From Micromussa lordhowensis (lineage: Eukaryota; Cnidaria; Anthozoa; Scleractinia; Lobophylliidae), in assembly GCA_964020085.1 (NCBI GenBank), contig OZ026595.1:19036653-19100652 (forward strand): a stretch of DNA of 64,000 nucleotides. Reading direction: 5' to 3'. This document shows, piece after piece, positions 31,299 through 43,900 of the stretch. A model generated the notes under the pieces. The model saw nothing but the letters and a program-made list of their open reading frames with translations, made no database searches and was not told where the DNA came from. Both the position numbers and the translations under genes were made by a program. Every line of letters begins with the position of its first letter. The stretch's first letter is position 1.

Positions 31299-34200
31299 CG
31301 TTTGAGTGATCACTCGTTCCTCTATACTCAAAGCGGAGGTCAAGCTAACAACGTGTCTAACTGATATAATACACGTGCAATAGCTCTGCCGCTCATTGTA
31401 TTAATTTCTGCTGAGTTGGAGCTTTTACTATTATCATCTGCCAGTGACGTCTAACTGATGACGATGAGATAATGGAAACATTTACGGTGAAACACAGGAA
31501 CATTGCGCTGGCTTCCTTCCGGCAGTTACTGTATATGCATATCCCTACTTATTAACACACGCGTCTTTTTTATGACCCTTTTATGCACTCTTGCAATATT
31601 TGTGTTAGTGTCATAAAAGGTTTCGTTGGGAGGAGTCATCAAAATATTTACTTTCACTTTCTAAACTTTTTTGTGTATTTTTACTTTTACGTTCCTTTTA
31701 GGGAGCGTCATCATTTAGGACTTCCTGTAACCTAGTCGATTCAGTAGCTTTGAGTGTAAAAAACCTGTGTGATTATAGGAAGTCAGAAAAACTTTCAAGA
31801 CAGCAGTTTCAGTATGATAAGCTGAAGCAACTGCTTGTTAAGAGTACCAACGACGACCCTCCCAAAAGCAGTCACCCCTGGGAACAAAAATATGTCCACT
31901 TTTTCACTATTGGCCATCGTGACCAATCATTTCCTCTGGATTGTTTATCTTAACTTTGCAGTGTTTAGCTGACAATTGACACCTTGTTGTTCCTTAGGAA
32001 CACAGGGCAAGGCATTGGCCGTAAGCTAAGAAACACGTGTAGGACTCCATACAACGTTCCAAAAGAGCGAGAAAGGGCAGGGAGGGGAGGGTGGAGGTGG
32101 AATGGCCTGGAGAGGATATGGGTTTCGAGCTGTTTAGATTAGTCTGAGACATGGTTATCGATTTTTCCATTTTGGAATAAAATGAACTATTTTGAAAGAA
32201 AAGGAAGACCGAAGATTTCAGTCATATGGACATATACATTCTAAATAATTCAAAATCAAAACAGCCGTGACAACAGATTAGGTTTGTCTTCCCGTAAGGA
32301 TTTATAACAACTAGAAAGGACCAAGGCTACCCTCACCTCGTCCCCAGTGAAGGCAAAAGCCCTGGGAACGAGGTTGAGGCTATTTGCAAATTGACCAACG
32401 CCGCTTGAGTATAAAAAAAATTAAAATGGAACGCACAACATTATTGTTTCTGGCGGTTTGCAACTTATTCAGTTAGTGGCCTTCTTTCGAGAGCGATTGA
32501 TAACTGCCGTTTCAGAGATGTCTTGAAGGAAATCCCATATTTTGGGCTGATCCTTTTAAAGTCGTGAGCATAAGCCAATTTTTAAAAGCTGCCGAGAGAC
32601 TTGGTCAAGGTCTGCATGTTCCCGTCTCATTCCGATTCACACGCGTGCGGTGATACAATTATCGACGCGAACGTAAGTGCAAGCAAAAGATGAAGAAAGG
32701 ACTTTTTCAGTTGTACTTTTGCGAACGTCGCCCTTGTTTATTAGCTTTTATTCGAAGGTTTGTTTCTTTTCTTATGCTTCCTCTCTTATGCTTGCGCTAG
32801 TGGAAAGGCTTTCAATAACGGGGTTGCACACTTCCCCTAAAAATATTCTTTGCCGCCACATCGCATGACGGTCCAGCACAATAATTAAGGTAGTGAAGTC
32901 CACAACAGCAAGGTGCAGAGCAGGGCGGTGGAGTGTGGTGCAGAGAAGAGCAGTGTGGCCGGCGAGCAAACTTCCTTGGCAGCTCCTAGAGTAGGAGTGA
33001 GCCGGTGCAATGAGCACCGCCTACTCTAAGGGCTGCCCTGCAAGAGAGCTTGCCTACAGGCTAGGTGCACTGCAGTGCAGCGCAGTGTCTATAAGAAAGT
33101 GCATTATGGTGCAGTATAGCTCAAGGAGGGCTGCACGGTGCGTTTCAATGTTGTGCAGTGCAGAGAGAAACTTTGCATGGGTGTGCACATCACAAATACC
33201 CCTACAGTACAAAAAAACAACTTTCGAAATAAGCCCGAGCAAAAACAAGCAAACCAATAAAGGCCTCCGGAACAAAATATGCCCAGTGATTATTGCAGAT
33301 CCTTATAGGAAAATAGAGATTACTTCATGGAAAATCCACGCCTGCGATTTTTATCACAAGTCGAGTCAGCAGTATCAGAAAACAGCAAACGAGTGAGTTT
33401 CTCTGATGCACTCCTAGAAGTGAATAAAAATAGTGGTGTAATTTACTTTTTTTTTACTTTTAACCATGAACCCCGGGGGAAACGGGCAGGGTAATTTGTT
33501 ATTATTTTTTCATTGATACTATGAGATTTCTTTCGCGTACGTGCAGGGATTATTTTCAAACAAGGGAAAATAAACAGGAAGACTTTGCAGCGAAAGCAAG
33601 CTTATTTTACAGTTAAGCGTGATGGCTTCTAAAAATAGGCAAATAAACTGATTTAATAAACTAGCCAAGCTGCTAATATAACAACTGGCACTGTCTAAAC
33701 AGGCCCGAGCCGCTTTCATTTTCGAAATGTGCCGAAACTCCATGAATGTTTCGTAGGTGTCGAAGATAAAGACTTAAGCTTAACAGCATTTTAGCGTATA
33801 TTTATGGCAGAATTTAAATTACTGCCTTCAGTAACTCATAAATTAGTTCAATGGTAGTACCCGAGTATCACAGTAAACTTTGAGCACAAGTCGTCTTGTG
33901 TTTACCATCTCTTGTTCAACTTCGTATGACTTTCGTCTCGATTGTTATGTCCACTACCTTCGTTCTTTGTCCTTGAGTAGACGTTTCAAGGAATTTAATA
34001 AGTTTTTAGTTTTAAAAAGAACAATTATTGTCTTTATGACCAGAAAAGAAACTTTACGATAGACATGTACAAGTTGGAAAGAAACCTTTGGTTTGCGCGC
34101 TATTTTTGGTGCAACTGACGGCTGTCAGGTTAATTTGGTGAAAATTCATCGTTCGTGTTGATTGGGCGAACGAAGTTTTCTCACCATGTCCGAGTTTCTG

Positions 34201-36794
34201 ATTGGCTAAGCTTTGCATTGAATCGATTTTAATCAGAATAATGGAATAGAAGGAAGTTATAGTGCAAAAGAAGGAAGTTAAGGAGCAAAAGAAAATTTGG
34301 GTGTTAGAGAAACTGGAGCGTATAGTCGCACCTACATACAGGGGAGCTGATGCGAGGAAACATGTCCGATCAGTTACTACTAGGATAAGCTCAATGAATT
34401 GAAAGAAGGAGTTACAATCTGAGTCCTATAGAAAGGGTTGCTCTTAAGGAGAAATTGGAGAAGCGAGGGTCAAGGAACTAACTAATAGAAACACTTTTGG
34501 AGTAAAAATAAACGATAGCCGAACTGTCCTGGCCAGTTTAAACCGGAACTGGTTGAGAAAACATGTTTTCACTCTTTAAACAGCCGGAGAATGAACTGAT
34601 AGGGGGACCGGAGAAAATCATGGAAATACACTACTATTTTTCCTCCTCTTTGGAAGGCCAGTGACACTGGGCAGTAAACCCTGACTATATCTAAGATCCC
34701 GTTTACACTACGTTGTATTTCTGCGGTTAGGCCCACCCTCCACACTAGTCCGTCACGAAAACGGAGCTTTTCGAAACCGCCCTTCAAACCGGAGTAATTT
34801 GAAAACGGTGGCTTTGCGTCTCAATGCGAGCGGAAAACATTTTGAAAACGGAGCTTTTCTAAAACGATGAGGTCACGATAATCATGCGATTTCCCTGTTC
34901 GAGTTTCACTAAAACACAAATCCAATCCGGACCGGTGATTGTTGGGCTTTTCCGGCGTAGTGTTAACGAAAAAAAAAAAACATTTGATGCGTTTTCAAGA
35001 GAGAACACCTTTTCATATTTCACCTTTTCTCCGGCCTCAGTGGAGTCTACATTGGTAAGAACGTAAGTAAGTAACTTTATTTAGTGGTACATCATAGGGC
35101 GGGGGGTAAACTGAACCGAAATCACGCCACCAAGAGCAATTAATTGGTGGGAGTTTGAGGTAAGGTCTTCACTTCTACGATCTAGGCTCCTTCCCAAGGC
35201 TTGACTTCAGGGGGGATTCAAAAGAATTGATTGGTATTTGGAGTAAACGTTATTTGCCTGAGCAGTAATGACTTTATATAATGAGTGTTTTCTTATATTG
35301 CTCCTGAAGTATGATTTACTAAGTGATTGTGAGCCATGATTTTCCATGATTATTATTCGTAAAGCGATAATTGAGTTCTACTTGTTTTGCATGATTTGTT
35401 TTGTTGCTTCCAAAATGCAAGCAAAATACCGTGAAAGACGATGGACGGGAATTAACAAAGTATGCACCCTCACTCTGTCCCTTCACCCACATTTCACTTA
35501 ATTCACTTCTTCCTCGCGCTTCCTTAATCAGTGCAAGTGAAGCACACTCAGTCGCCGGTATCAAGGAGCAATATCCATAAAATACCATACCACGACGACT
35601 GTTCAGTCAGCATTTTCTGATTTAACTTTATAGACTTTATAGCGTGCGGTCTGTCGTCTTTTCAAGCCATCACGTATTCACGTTTCGTTTGAGCTATATT
35701 TAGAGCGCCAGTCATTTGCGAACGATCAGCCGGAAGTTTTGTTGCCAGAGGTTTGTTGCTAGGAGAGGTGCTATTAGCCTTTAATCTTTAGAAACTCAAA
35801 CTCAAACTTTTCGAAATTCACTTGCTGGTGTAATTAGCTGAAATTAGCTAAATGTCTACCCTGCAGGGAAAATAGCTGTCAGGGGGATCAAATTGACTGG
35901 ATTGTAACGCTGGTTTGTCGATGTAAATCTTAACATTTGCTTAACCTTGCCCTTAACAATCCTATGCCAATGACAATATTTTTGTGCAATCAAACACTTC
36001 AAAGCAATTTCGCTATTTATTTGTTTCCCATCGATATTTAGGATATTGTTTAATTTGTTATTTGATAATCGATAATTGGCAATTTGTTGGTATCCTTAAA
36101 ATGTTTTCCCACGCTTTGATTCGGTGGTGCCACATAAATATGTGCGATATGATACAGAAAAAATATTCTACGGTCATCTTATCATCGGAAAAGTAAGCAA
36201 AAGGGAGACTATCCTCTTGATGGTTGAATAGAATGTTTATAAGTTTGCGTTTGCGAAACGCAAACATGTGTCACGAAATATCTCCCCCGCAAAAATTCAC
36301 ACAGCAAATCATACACGAACCAATGAAAATGCCTCGTCTCCCACACGTGACGCAGTCGGTTACGTTCGTCTTTGCACTAAACAATACAATTCTGAAGCCT
36401 TTATCGCGGTGAGTGGAACGAAAGCCGCACATGAAAACCATTTCTTTTGCTAACTGAAAAGTGAAAGACACAATAAGCTATTAATTATCTCCGAAGGGCC
36501 TTGTACGTCTTCGATGGCGGAACGTTTGGTGTGTTATGAGCGATTTATTGACATATCGGAAGGTGTGAAGCAATAGATGTGCAACTTTTTCTCGATACAT
36601 TCGCAGACGTGTTTTCGTTTTTCTTGGTTTTTGGCCGAGGACGTTTATCGTGTCGGAAATCTTGTATGGCAGTGACAGTGTGCTTGAAACAGAGAGCAGT
36701 CTTCAACGTATTGTATAGGTGAATATGCGGCGGACCAGGAGCGATAACAAATTTTATGTACAAAGTGTTTTAATTGGAATTTCTTTAATTCGAC
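31299..36794. other. Intergenic region between gene A and the RGS12-like gene
   Basis: Divergent intergenic region: gene A runs left, the RGS12-like gene runs right, so both promoters should lie here. Repeats inside are a hairpin at 32331-32379 (cctcgtccccag / ctgggaacgagg), a low-complexity gtgca-rich stretch at 32900-33160, and a degenerate repeat around 34690-34880 with aaaacggagctttt motifs. The 36,240-36,265 palindrome gtttgcgtttgcgaaacgca lies about 0.5 kb before the start codon. No gene found. Confidence 0.45.
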
Positions 36795-38624
36795 ATGCAA
36801 CCGTCTTATAATCCGTCGAAAGAGAACCCTGTTCGAACGGTGGAGTTATACCGACGACCAGGCGGTTTTGGATTTACGCTTTCCAGCCAAGGACCATGTG
36901 TACTGAGCTGTATTATAGCGGGAAGCCCCGCTCATAGAGCCGGCTTGAAGCCAGGTGATCAGATAATTGAAGTAAATGGGGCTTCCGTGGAGAAAGCACC
37001 TCACGAAAAAGTTGTCAAACTCATTGCGCGCTCGCCGGATGGGATGGTTCAACTGGGAGTTCGAAAGCGCGCAGAATTTCAGAGACTACGAACCGACGAG
37101 GATAGAATGAACGCTGAGAATCAAGAACAAGAAGCAGCGATTAACGAAACGATATTGAACCGAGTGGATAAAGTTGTTGAGGAATTAAAATCAGGACAGT
37201 TATTCGGGGATTCGCCTTCACTGAGCAAATCTTTATCCAACGGCAAATTCATCTCTGAAGATGAAGTTGTCAGTGACGAAGAGCTGAAAGCCTCGTTTTC
37301 TGAGAGCATAAGATCAGAAAGCTCTGTTCCTGGTTCCTCGCCAGCCCAGAGTTACGCCAGTAGTAGGAGGTCTAGCGAGGGAGATGTTGGATCCAATAGT
37401 TCTTCCTCTCCAAAGTTATCTCGGCTTCTTTATCCGAAGATGACGCCGTTGAAAGGCTATGTGGAGGCTGATATCGACCTCGAGCCGGATTTACGATCAA
37501 TTGTCGGCTATTTAGGTTCAATTGAATTGCCGGCAGCGTCTAGTCTGCCCGCCGCGAGTTTGACCGCAATTCGAAATTGCGTTCGACGTCTACGGGCTCA
37601 ACAAAAAGTTCATGTGTTCTTCTTAATGGAAATCTCCTTAATCGGAATAAAGCTTTTGGACAATGAGAAGAGAACCATTGTGATGTACCCATTGAAGTCC
37701 CTGGCATTTACTGGCCTCTGCTCAGATGATAAAAGGGTGTTTGGTATTGTAACCAGGAAAACTAATGAGCCTTCCTTGGACAAGAAGAGCAGCTGGCCTG
37801 CTTCAAATAATCACAAAATCGACTTCCAAAGCACTGTGAATTGTTCTTGTCATGTCTTCTCTGTCAATCCAGAACTGAAATCTCATCATGCTCATCAGCG
37901 GATTGCTGAAAAGTATGGGATACAATGCACCCCCCAGGATGGAGATGATGGTTGTATCGAGTTCCCTGCGACTTCCAGCCCTATCCTAAGATCTATAACT
38001 GGCATGTTTAAGGAGAGAGCAGGTTCAGAATCTGGCGGAACCAGTAGTGATGGGGAAGTTCACTCAAGTTTAAGAGGACGATCATTATCATTGTCATCAA
38101 GTCAATCAGAGTCGGATGCCGTCTTCAGACCACATGACAATATTCCAACAAATGAACATCTAACTATCGATTTTGTTGTTAATCAAGTGGTAAATGGACT
38201 TTCAGAAGATTTTGATTCTTTTCAAGCCCAAGAACTTGTCACCCAAAATGATTCTAAACCTCTGAAAAGAGGAGATCACCAAGAATCACACAAAGCTGTT
38301 ACTTCACTAAATGAACAATTTCAAACTGCTGAGAGAAATGATTCTGGTGTAGGCTCGGATTGCTACCATCAGAATGACGCTGAAGCTGTGAATACTGTCA
38401 CAACTTTGCAGGGTAGTACCTCAGGCAGACCTACTCCTCCTGTTGTTAGTATTTCGTCATTTCATTCCCGGGAGAGTTCAGTAGATTCTCAGATGTCTCT
38501 AGGGTCACATCACAGTTCATTGGTTGGTGCCTTAGTGGAATCAGAATTCATGAGAAAATCACAGGACTGCACAGTGGTGGGACCAGTGGGGACAAAGAAT
38601 CTACCACGAAGCAATTCTCAAGAG
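36795..38624 (+). CDS. RGS12: RGS12 exon 1: PDZ and PTB domains
   Basis: 610 codons in one exon, ending CAAGAG|GTAGGT, phase 0. The PDZ has the ligand loop GFGFTLS at residues 24-30 and [20 protein letters not shown], very close to vertebrate RGS12. Next comes [11 protein letters not shown], matching the conserved linker of RGS12. The PTB begins [11 protein letters not shown] and ends with [15 protein letters not shown]. The remainder is Ser-rich and probably disordered. The open frame continues 38 codons into the intron. Confidence 0.92.
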
Positions 38625-40941
38625 GTAGGTGGTAGTTGTCTGTTTATTTTTAAACCAGTTTGCTCTGATTGGGGAACACCATTAATACAATCACTGTTAG
38701 GCTATAAAACTTTGGTCATAATAACATGGTGGTCATATTAATGGTTAAGGTTCAAATTAATTAATTTGAAACTATTGCTTATTTCTCTGAGGTATAATTA
38801 ACAAATTGACGTCAGTTTTTCATGCGTCTGTCCTGTTATTGATCATAAATTTCATCATCACATCGTCAAAGTAGCTGTGGCTTCATTCAAGACGCACTGT
38901 CCAGCACACTGTCCAGATGTTTTGTTTCTGGACGTGTTTCTTTTTATTTTTCAAGTTAATAAAGATCTTTACTTACATGTGCTTTGCAAACTACAGTCTA
39001 GCTGCAGATGAACAAATTGTTTTGGAATAAAACCATTATTTTTATTTTAATCGTCAATGTTGCGGATGGTGGCTGATCAATGGATTGAGCGGTTTTGCAC
39101 AGAGGTCCCCTCTTGTCTCTCACCAAGCAGAAAGAGAAGGGAATCTCTGTCTCGCAGGGTATTGAATTTGTTGTAACTGCATGTCTATTTTAAGGGTACA
39201 TTCCTTTGGGATGATGATGATGCCTGTCAGGATCAGTGATCCACAATCATTCAAATCACGGTGCATCAAAGAAACCAATGATTCATTTCCCAGAGTGGAT
39301 TCATCAGTTCTTTTGATGCACCATGATCTAGGAGTAATCTTGGATCTCTGATCCTGATCCAGATTATCTGGATCAGGATTATTTGATTTTACTGTCTGGG
39401 AATTTGAAGGGTCATATAAGCAGGGTACATCTATAAAGAAAATTAATCTTAAAGGTTGTTGCCGGTTGCATTAAGCATAGAAAGTTTACTCAGATTTTGT
39501 TTAGGTTTCCCAAAATGCCCGCAGTTTTAGGAGGATGTCAAAGCAACAGGGTTATCAGTGTTTGAAGTGCAGATTCCGGACATTTTTTTATACCACATAC
39601 ATGTATTTAATATAATCATATTCTTAAACAAAAGAAAGTAAATCAGACTGGTTTGTTTTTTGTCTAGACTTTGTCATGAACCTCCCCTAGTCTTTTTTAG
39701 AGGGAAAAAAATCCATCATCAGGAAGTCATTTTATAAGTACTAAAGATCCTTATTGGCTTATCAAAACTAGTGTGAACACTTCAGTTGTGTTCATGTCAG
39801 CTTGACAACATTGCGACTGAATACATCACATTGTCTTGTAGCATGCCTGTTAGGAACCAATTGGGCTCAGTAAATCTCAGAAACAAGATTCTTACTGAAA
39901 GATGAACTTGCCTTCCCCAGTTGTGCAAATTAAGGCACGTGCAGAGTAAATATTTTTTGAGTGACATGGCAGTATCATAGTCAGCATCTTAAGTATGGTG
40001 GAAATATGAATGTGGTCAGTAGTAATATTGCTACATTACATAAAATCTTGCTCAGTAAAATTTGGAATTTCGGTTAGTAGTGATTCAACTAGCCATTTCT
40101 CATTCATCTTTCAAGGTCAGAATTATCTCATGTAACAAGCAACTTACAGTTTTTATGTTGCATTCTTAGAAAAATTATCCTAAAAATAGCCACTGATATT
40201 GTAACGACTCCCACAGGGGATGAGAACACTGTTGTACAAGTCATGTGTCTGACACAATTCAATCAGTTCAATCCTCATTTTAACCACAAAGTTTTAAGCA
40301 CTTACAAAGCAATGTTTCCCTTAGCAATGTTTCAGGGTTCAGGACTGTCAAGGACTGTAATTAACCATAAATACACCTGTAGTAAGGCTTCAATTAAAGT
40401 TAAAAAACTGGGTAGTAAAGCATTTAAACAATGGTTAGCATTCTGAAATGTTTTAGTGTTACAGAATGATAATTTTATGGTGTTTTGTTTGGCCACCTGT
40501 TTATTGAGCAGCTTAAAATAGCATGCCCACAATTTTTTTTCACATGCCCACAATTTTTTTGGCAAAAGCAAGCAAAATGTCAGGTCGTCATATGAATAAA
40601 TTATTTATCCATTCTTCCCTTCCCACATAGATGAAGATCACATTAATGTTAGAAATCTTTGGAAATATTTGTTGAAATAGACATCTCAGTGGTAAGATTT
40701 GAGCTTAACAACAGACAATATGTTGCCAGAGTGCAACACAGTGCTACATTGTAGTTTGTAACTTCATCTATGTACGTTGTATGCTCAGGTAGTATTTATT
40801 GGTCATACATTCAAGGAAACCCTGAGAAAATGACATCATTCTTCAGGACTTGAAAAACAAAATGTCAGTATCTTACATTGATAACAAAATTGCAGTGTGT
40901 TAAAAATACTATCTCCTTTAACCCTTTACTGCCCAAGAGTG

Positions 40942-40985
<44 letters not shown>

Positions 40986-43900
40986 GACAGGGAGACCCCT
41001 CGGGGAGTAAAGGGTTAATAATATGAGGTAGTAGAATATTCATTGTGTTTCTAGCCTAGTTGCTTTTGATTCAGATTGAGAGTTATCTATTGATGCAGTG
41101 TACAGTATAAAGCTCAGTTTGTGCAATCTATCTCTGTTCTTTGAGCCTAATAAGAAGATTGTACACCATCAAATCATATGCAGAACATGGTTGCATAGCT
41201 ACACTGGGATGTTTGTGTTGTCCAATTACATTTCAGAACCATCAAAATATCAAATACAAAGAATGGTAGAAAGTGTGAAAAAGGATTGAAGATGGAAAAT
41301 TAAAGTGCATTGTTTAGATAGGAAATAACCTGGTACAAGAAAAGAAGGTACACGTGCCTGCAATGTTTCATGCATAAAACTTGGCAGAAATTTTATCTTT
41401 AGTTAATTTTGTGTTCAAAAATCAACTTTTTAAAAACAATAAATAAACAATAAATTTAGCTCTAGTTAGCAATCAGTCTTTCTTTTTCTTTGTTTTTCGT
41501 TAGGTGAGGTAATAAAAAGATTTGATCAATTTGAATATGGGAATATTTTGTGACAAAATTTGGCTGAAAGAAGAATGTTTTAGAGATATAATGGTTTAGG
41601 CATTACATTGTATGTGGTACTAACTAATTAAATGGATGGCATAGAAAAAATATTTGACCCCATGCTGTTGCTGCTTATGCTAGAAGATATGTTTCGTATA
41701 CAAATTGTTATCTTATTTACAAAGGACCAATGATCTTGCAATTAACTAAAATTAAACAAGTTGAAGACCAATGAGTTATGATATAGGTACATGATATTGT
41801 GCTTGTGGTGAATTTGTGAGGGTGAAAATTGAATCATTTGACGTCTTGTTACAGCTTGTAACCGTAAACATAAAAGCCATTCAGATTGTTTTGGTTGTCT
41901 CATCTGTATTTAGTCTTCATTTCCCAAGGTAATAATTACTCAAGCGTTAAGTTAATCACTGCATTTTACTCCACAGTTAATTTACATTCCTTTGGGGCAT
42001 TCTTAATGAAATTTGCAAATGGTATTAAGTTGTCATTTAGTTTTACTACATGACCAAGAGGTGATCATACAATGTTCAAGGATACACATTGTATGTGTGA
42101 TCTTTAAGAGGCTGTGAAAACCTGTCGTCTTCACGGTATTTAAATTAAGTGCTTTTCAGGTCAGTTTCATTGTTTTAGCCATTGTGTTGTAGACAATACC
42201 TGATGTAAAACCAAATATTCTGTTGTCATGCATGTATTCAATGTCGGTGAACATAACATTTTGTGAATTCCAAATTAGCTTCAGGTGAAAATAGAGAGTC
42301 CTTGCAATGAGGAGTAGTGTAGAACTTAAATCTAGTGCTAGATCATAAAATGCTATTCAAGACTTAGTTTAGGAGATTTTGGAGACATTGTTTTATCAAA
42401 ACTATCTTTCCCTTCATGTTAAGTTTGCTGCATTAGATATGTTTGTTGCAATAAAGTTTAGAAAGTGTCAATTTTCTATGTGTTGTGTGGATAAACATGC
42501 CACAGAATAAATTGACAGAATTGCTTATCAGGTTGTTATAGAGACATTGCACATTCCCATTAGTTTATACTCTGCTGAGGTTTTACTTTGAGTGTAAAAA
42601 ATTTGAATCAAATTTGCTATCAGTTATGTTGCCAGGCTTAATCTGATATGTTTACTTGTAACAATTCAGATGAAAGATAGCTATCATATCTTGGGTGAAA
42701 TACATTGGAATTTGATATGATTTTAAGAGTAACCTTCATACAGTAAAGTATTTTTTATATATGAAGTAACCTGGTAAGGCATGGATTGATAGTACCATAA
42801 TGAAGACAATGAAACGTGCAAGAAGTAGATTCTCTTGACTTATCCACCGCTAGGAACCAAAAACTTGTAGTTCTTATTTAGCGGAGAGGAAAAATCCTTG
42901 TCTGTCTGCTGGAGAGACCAGGCTGAAAATACTACTAAAGACCACTGCAGGCACTGTTTACAAAATACATGTGCAGCTATGATAAAAAACCTAGTGATGT
43001 GATCATGGTTTTTCATACTTGAGATCATGTGACTGCAACTAGTGGATCTCAGGGAACTTAAATCAGTCTGTGATACAGGGAAAAAATCTTCTAGGGACCT
43101 CAATATGATGGTAATGATTAACTTGGGTCAATTCAGCTCACACCATACATTGTAAGTTGATATGGTCTGCAATAATCTTTATACAGTGGGATCGCGATTT
43201 CTCAAACCCTTGAGTTCTCTAACCTTCAGATAGCTCTTACTAACGAAAAGTGGTTTCCCTCCTCTCAGTTAAACACTGTAATTTTACATCCGATTTCTCA
43301 CATTACCAAAAAAGGTCAGGATTCCTCTGTTATTTCATTACTTTTCATAATAATTAGGAAAGTAATGAAATAATCCAATCAAATATATCTACAAGGGAAT
43401 GTTCACATAATTATTACTTGAACATTCCCTTGTAGATATGATTGTTTGGTAGTTATTATGAACCTTTGATCTGACTCTTGATGGCATGTTATTACTCCCT
43501 AAATATGTTGAGTTTCATTTGATTGTAGTGATCCTGAGCTTTATTTGACTGTGTTCTGTTATTTTTTGTTTCCTTCCAGTCCTTAGCTCACTCAGATATA
43601 GGTAAGTAACAAGTACTTGTTTGCGTGTTTCTTTCAAGTTTATTGAAGAATATGTAGTTAATATTTTGATCTCAGTAAATTTATTGACTAGAATCGATAA
43701 ATTTGATTGAAAGAAGAAGGCCAACCACGTGTGGATGAAACCACAAATTAACTACAATATTCACATAAACAACACTCGCAACAGTTAAGGTATCAGTAGA
43801 CCTCAAAGTTGACCATTTTTCAAAATACATGTAGATCTTATTGTGATCTTTCCTGTAAACAAAATATAAAAAACAATGGTTCTAAGCTACTGGTGTATAA

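Larger units (their letters stand above)
38625..43579. other. RGS12 intron 1
   Basis: Intron of 4.95 kb with several MITE remnants listed separately. No other exon or gene recognised. Confidence 0.7.

Noticed and set aside
33010..33396. 128-codon plus-strand frame
   Set aside because: Begins in gtgca-rich low-complexity sequence and has no recognisable domain.
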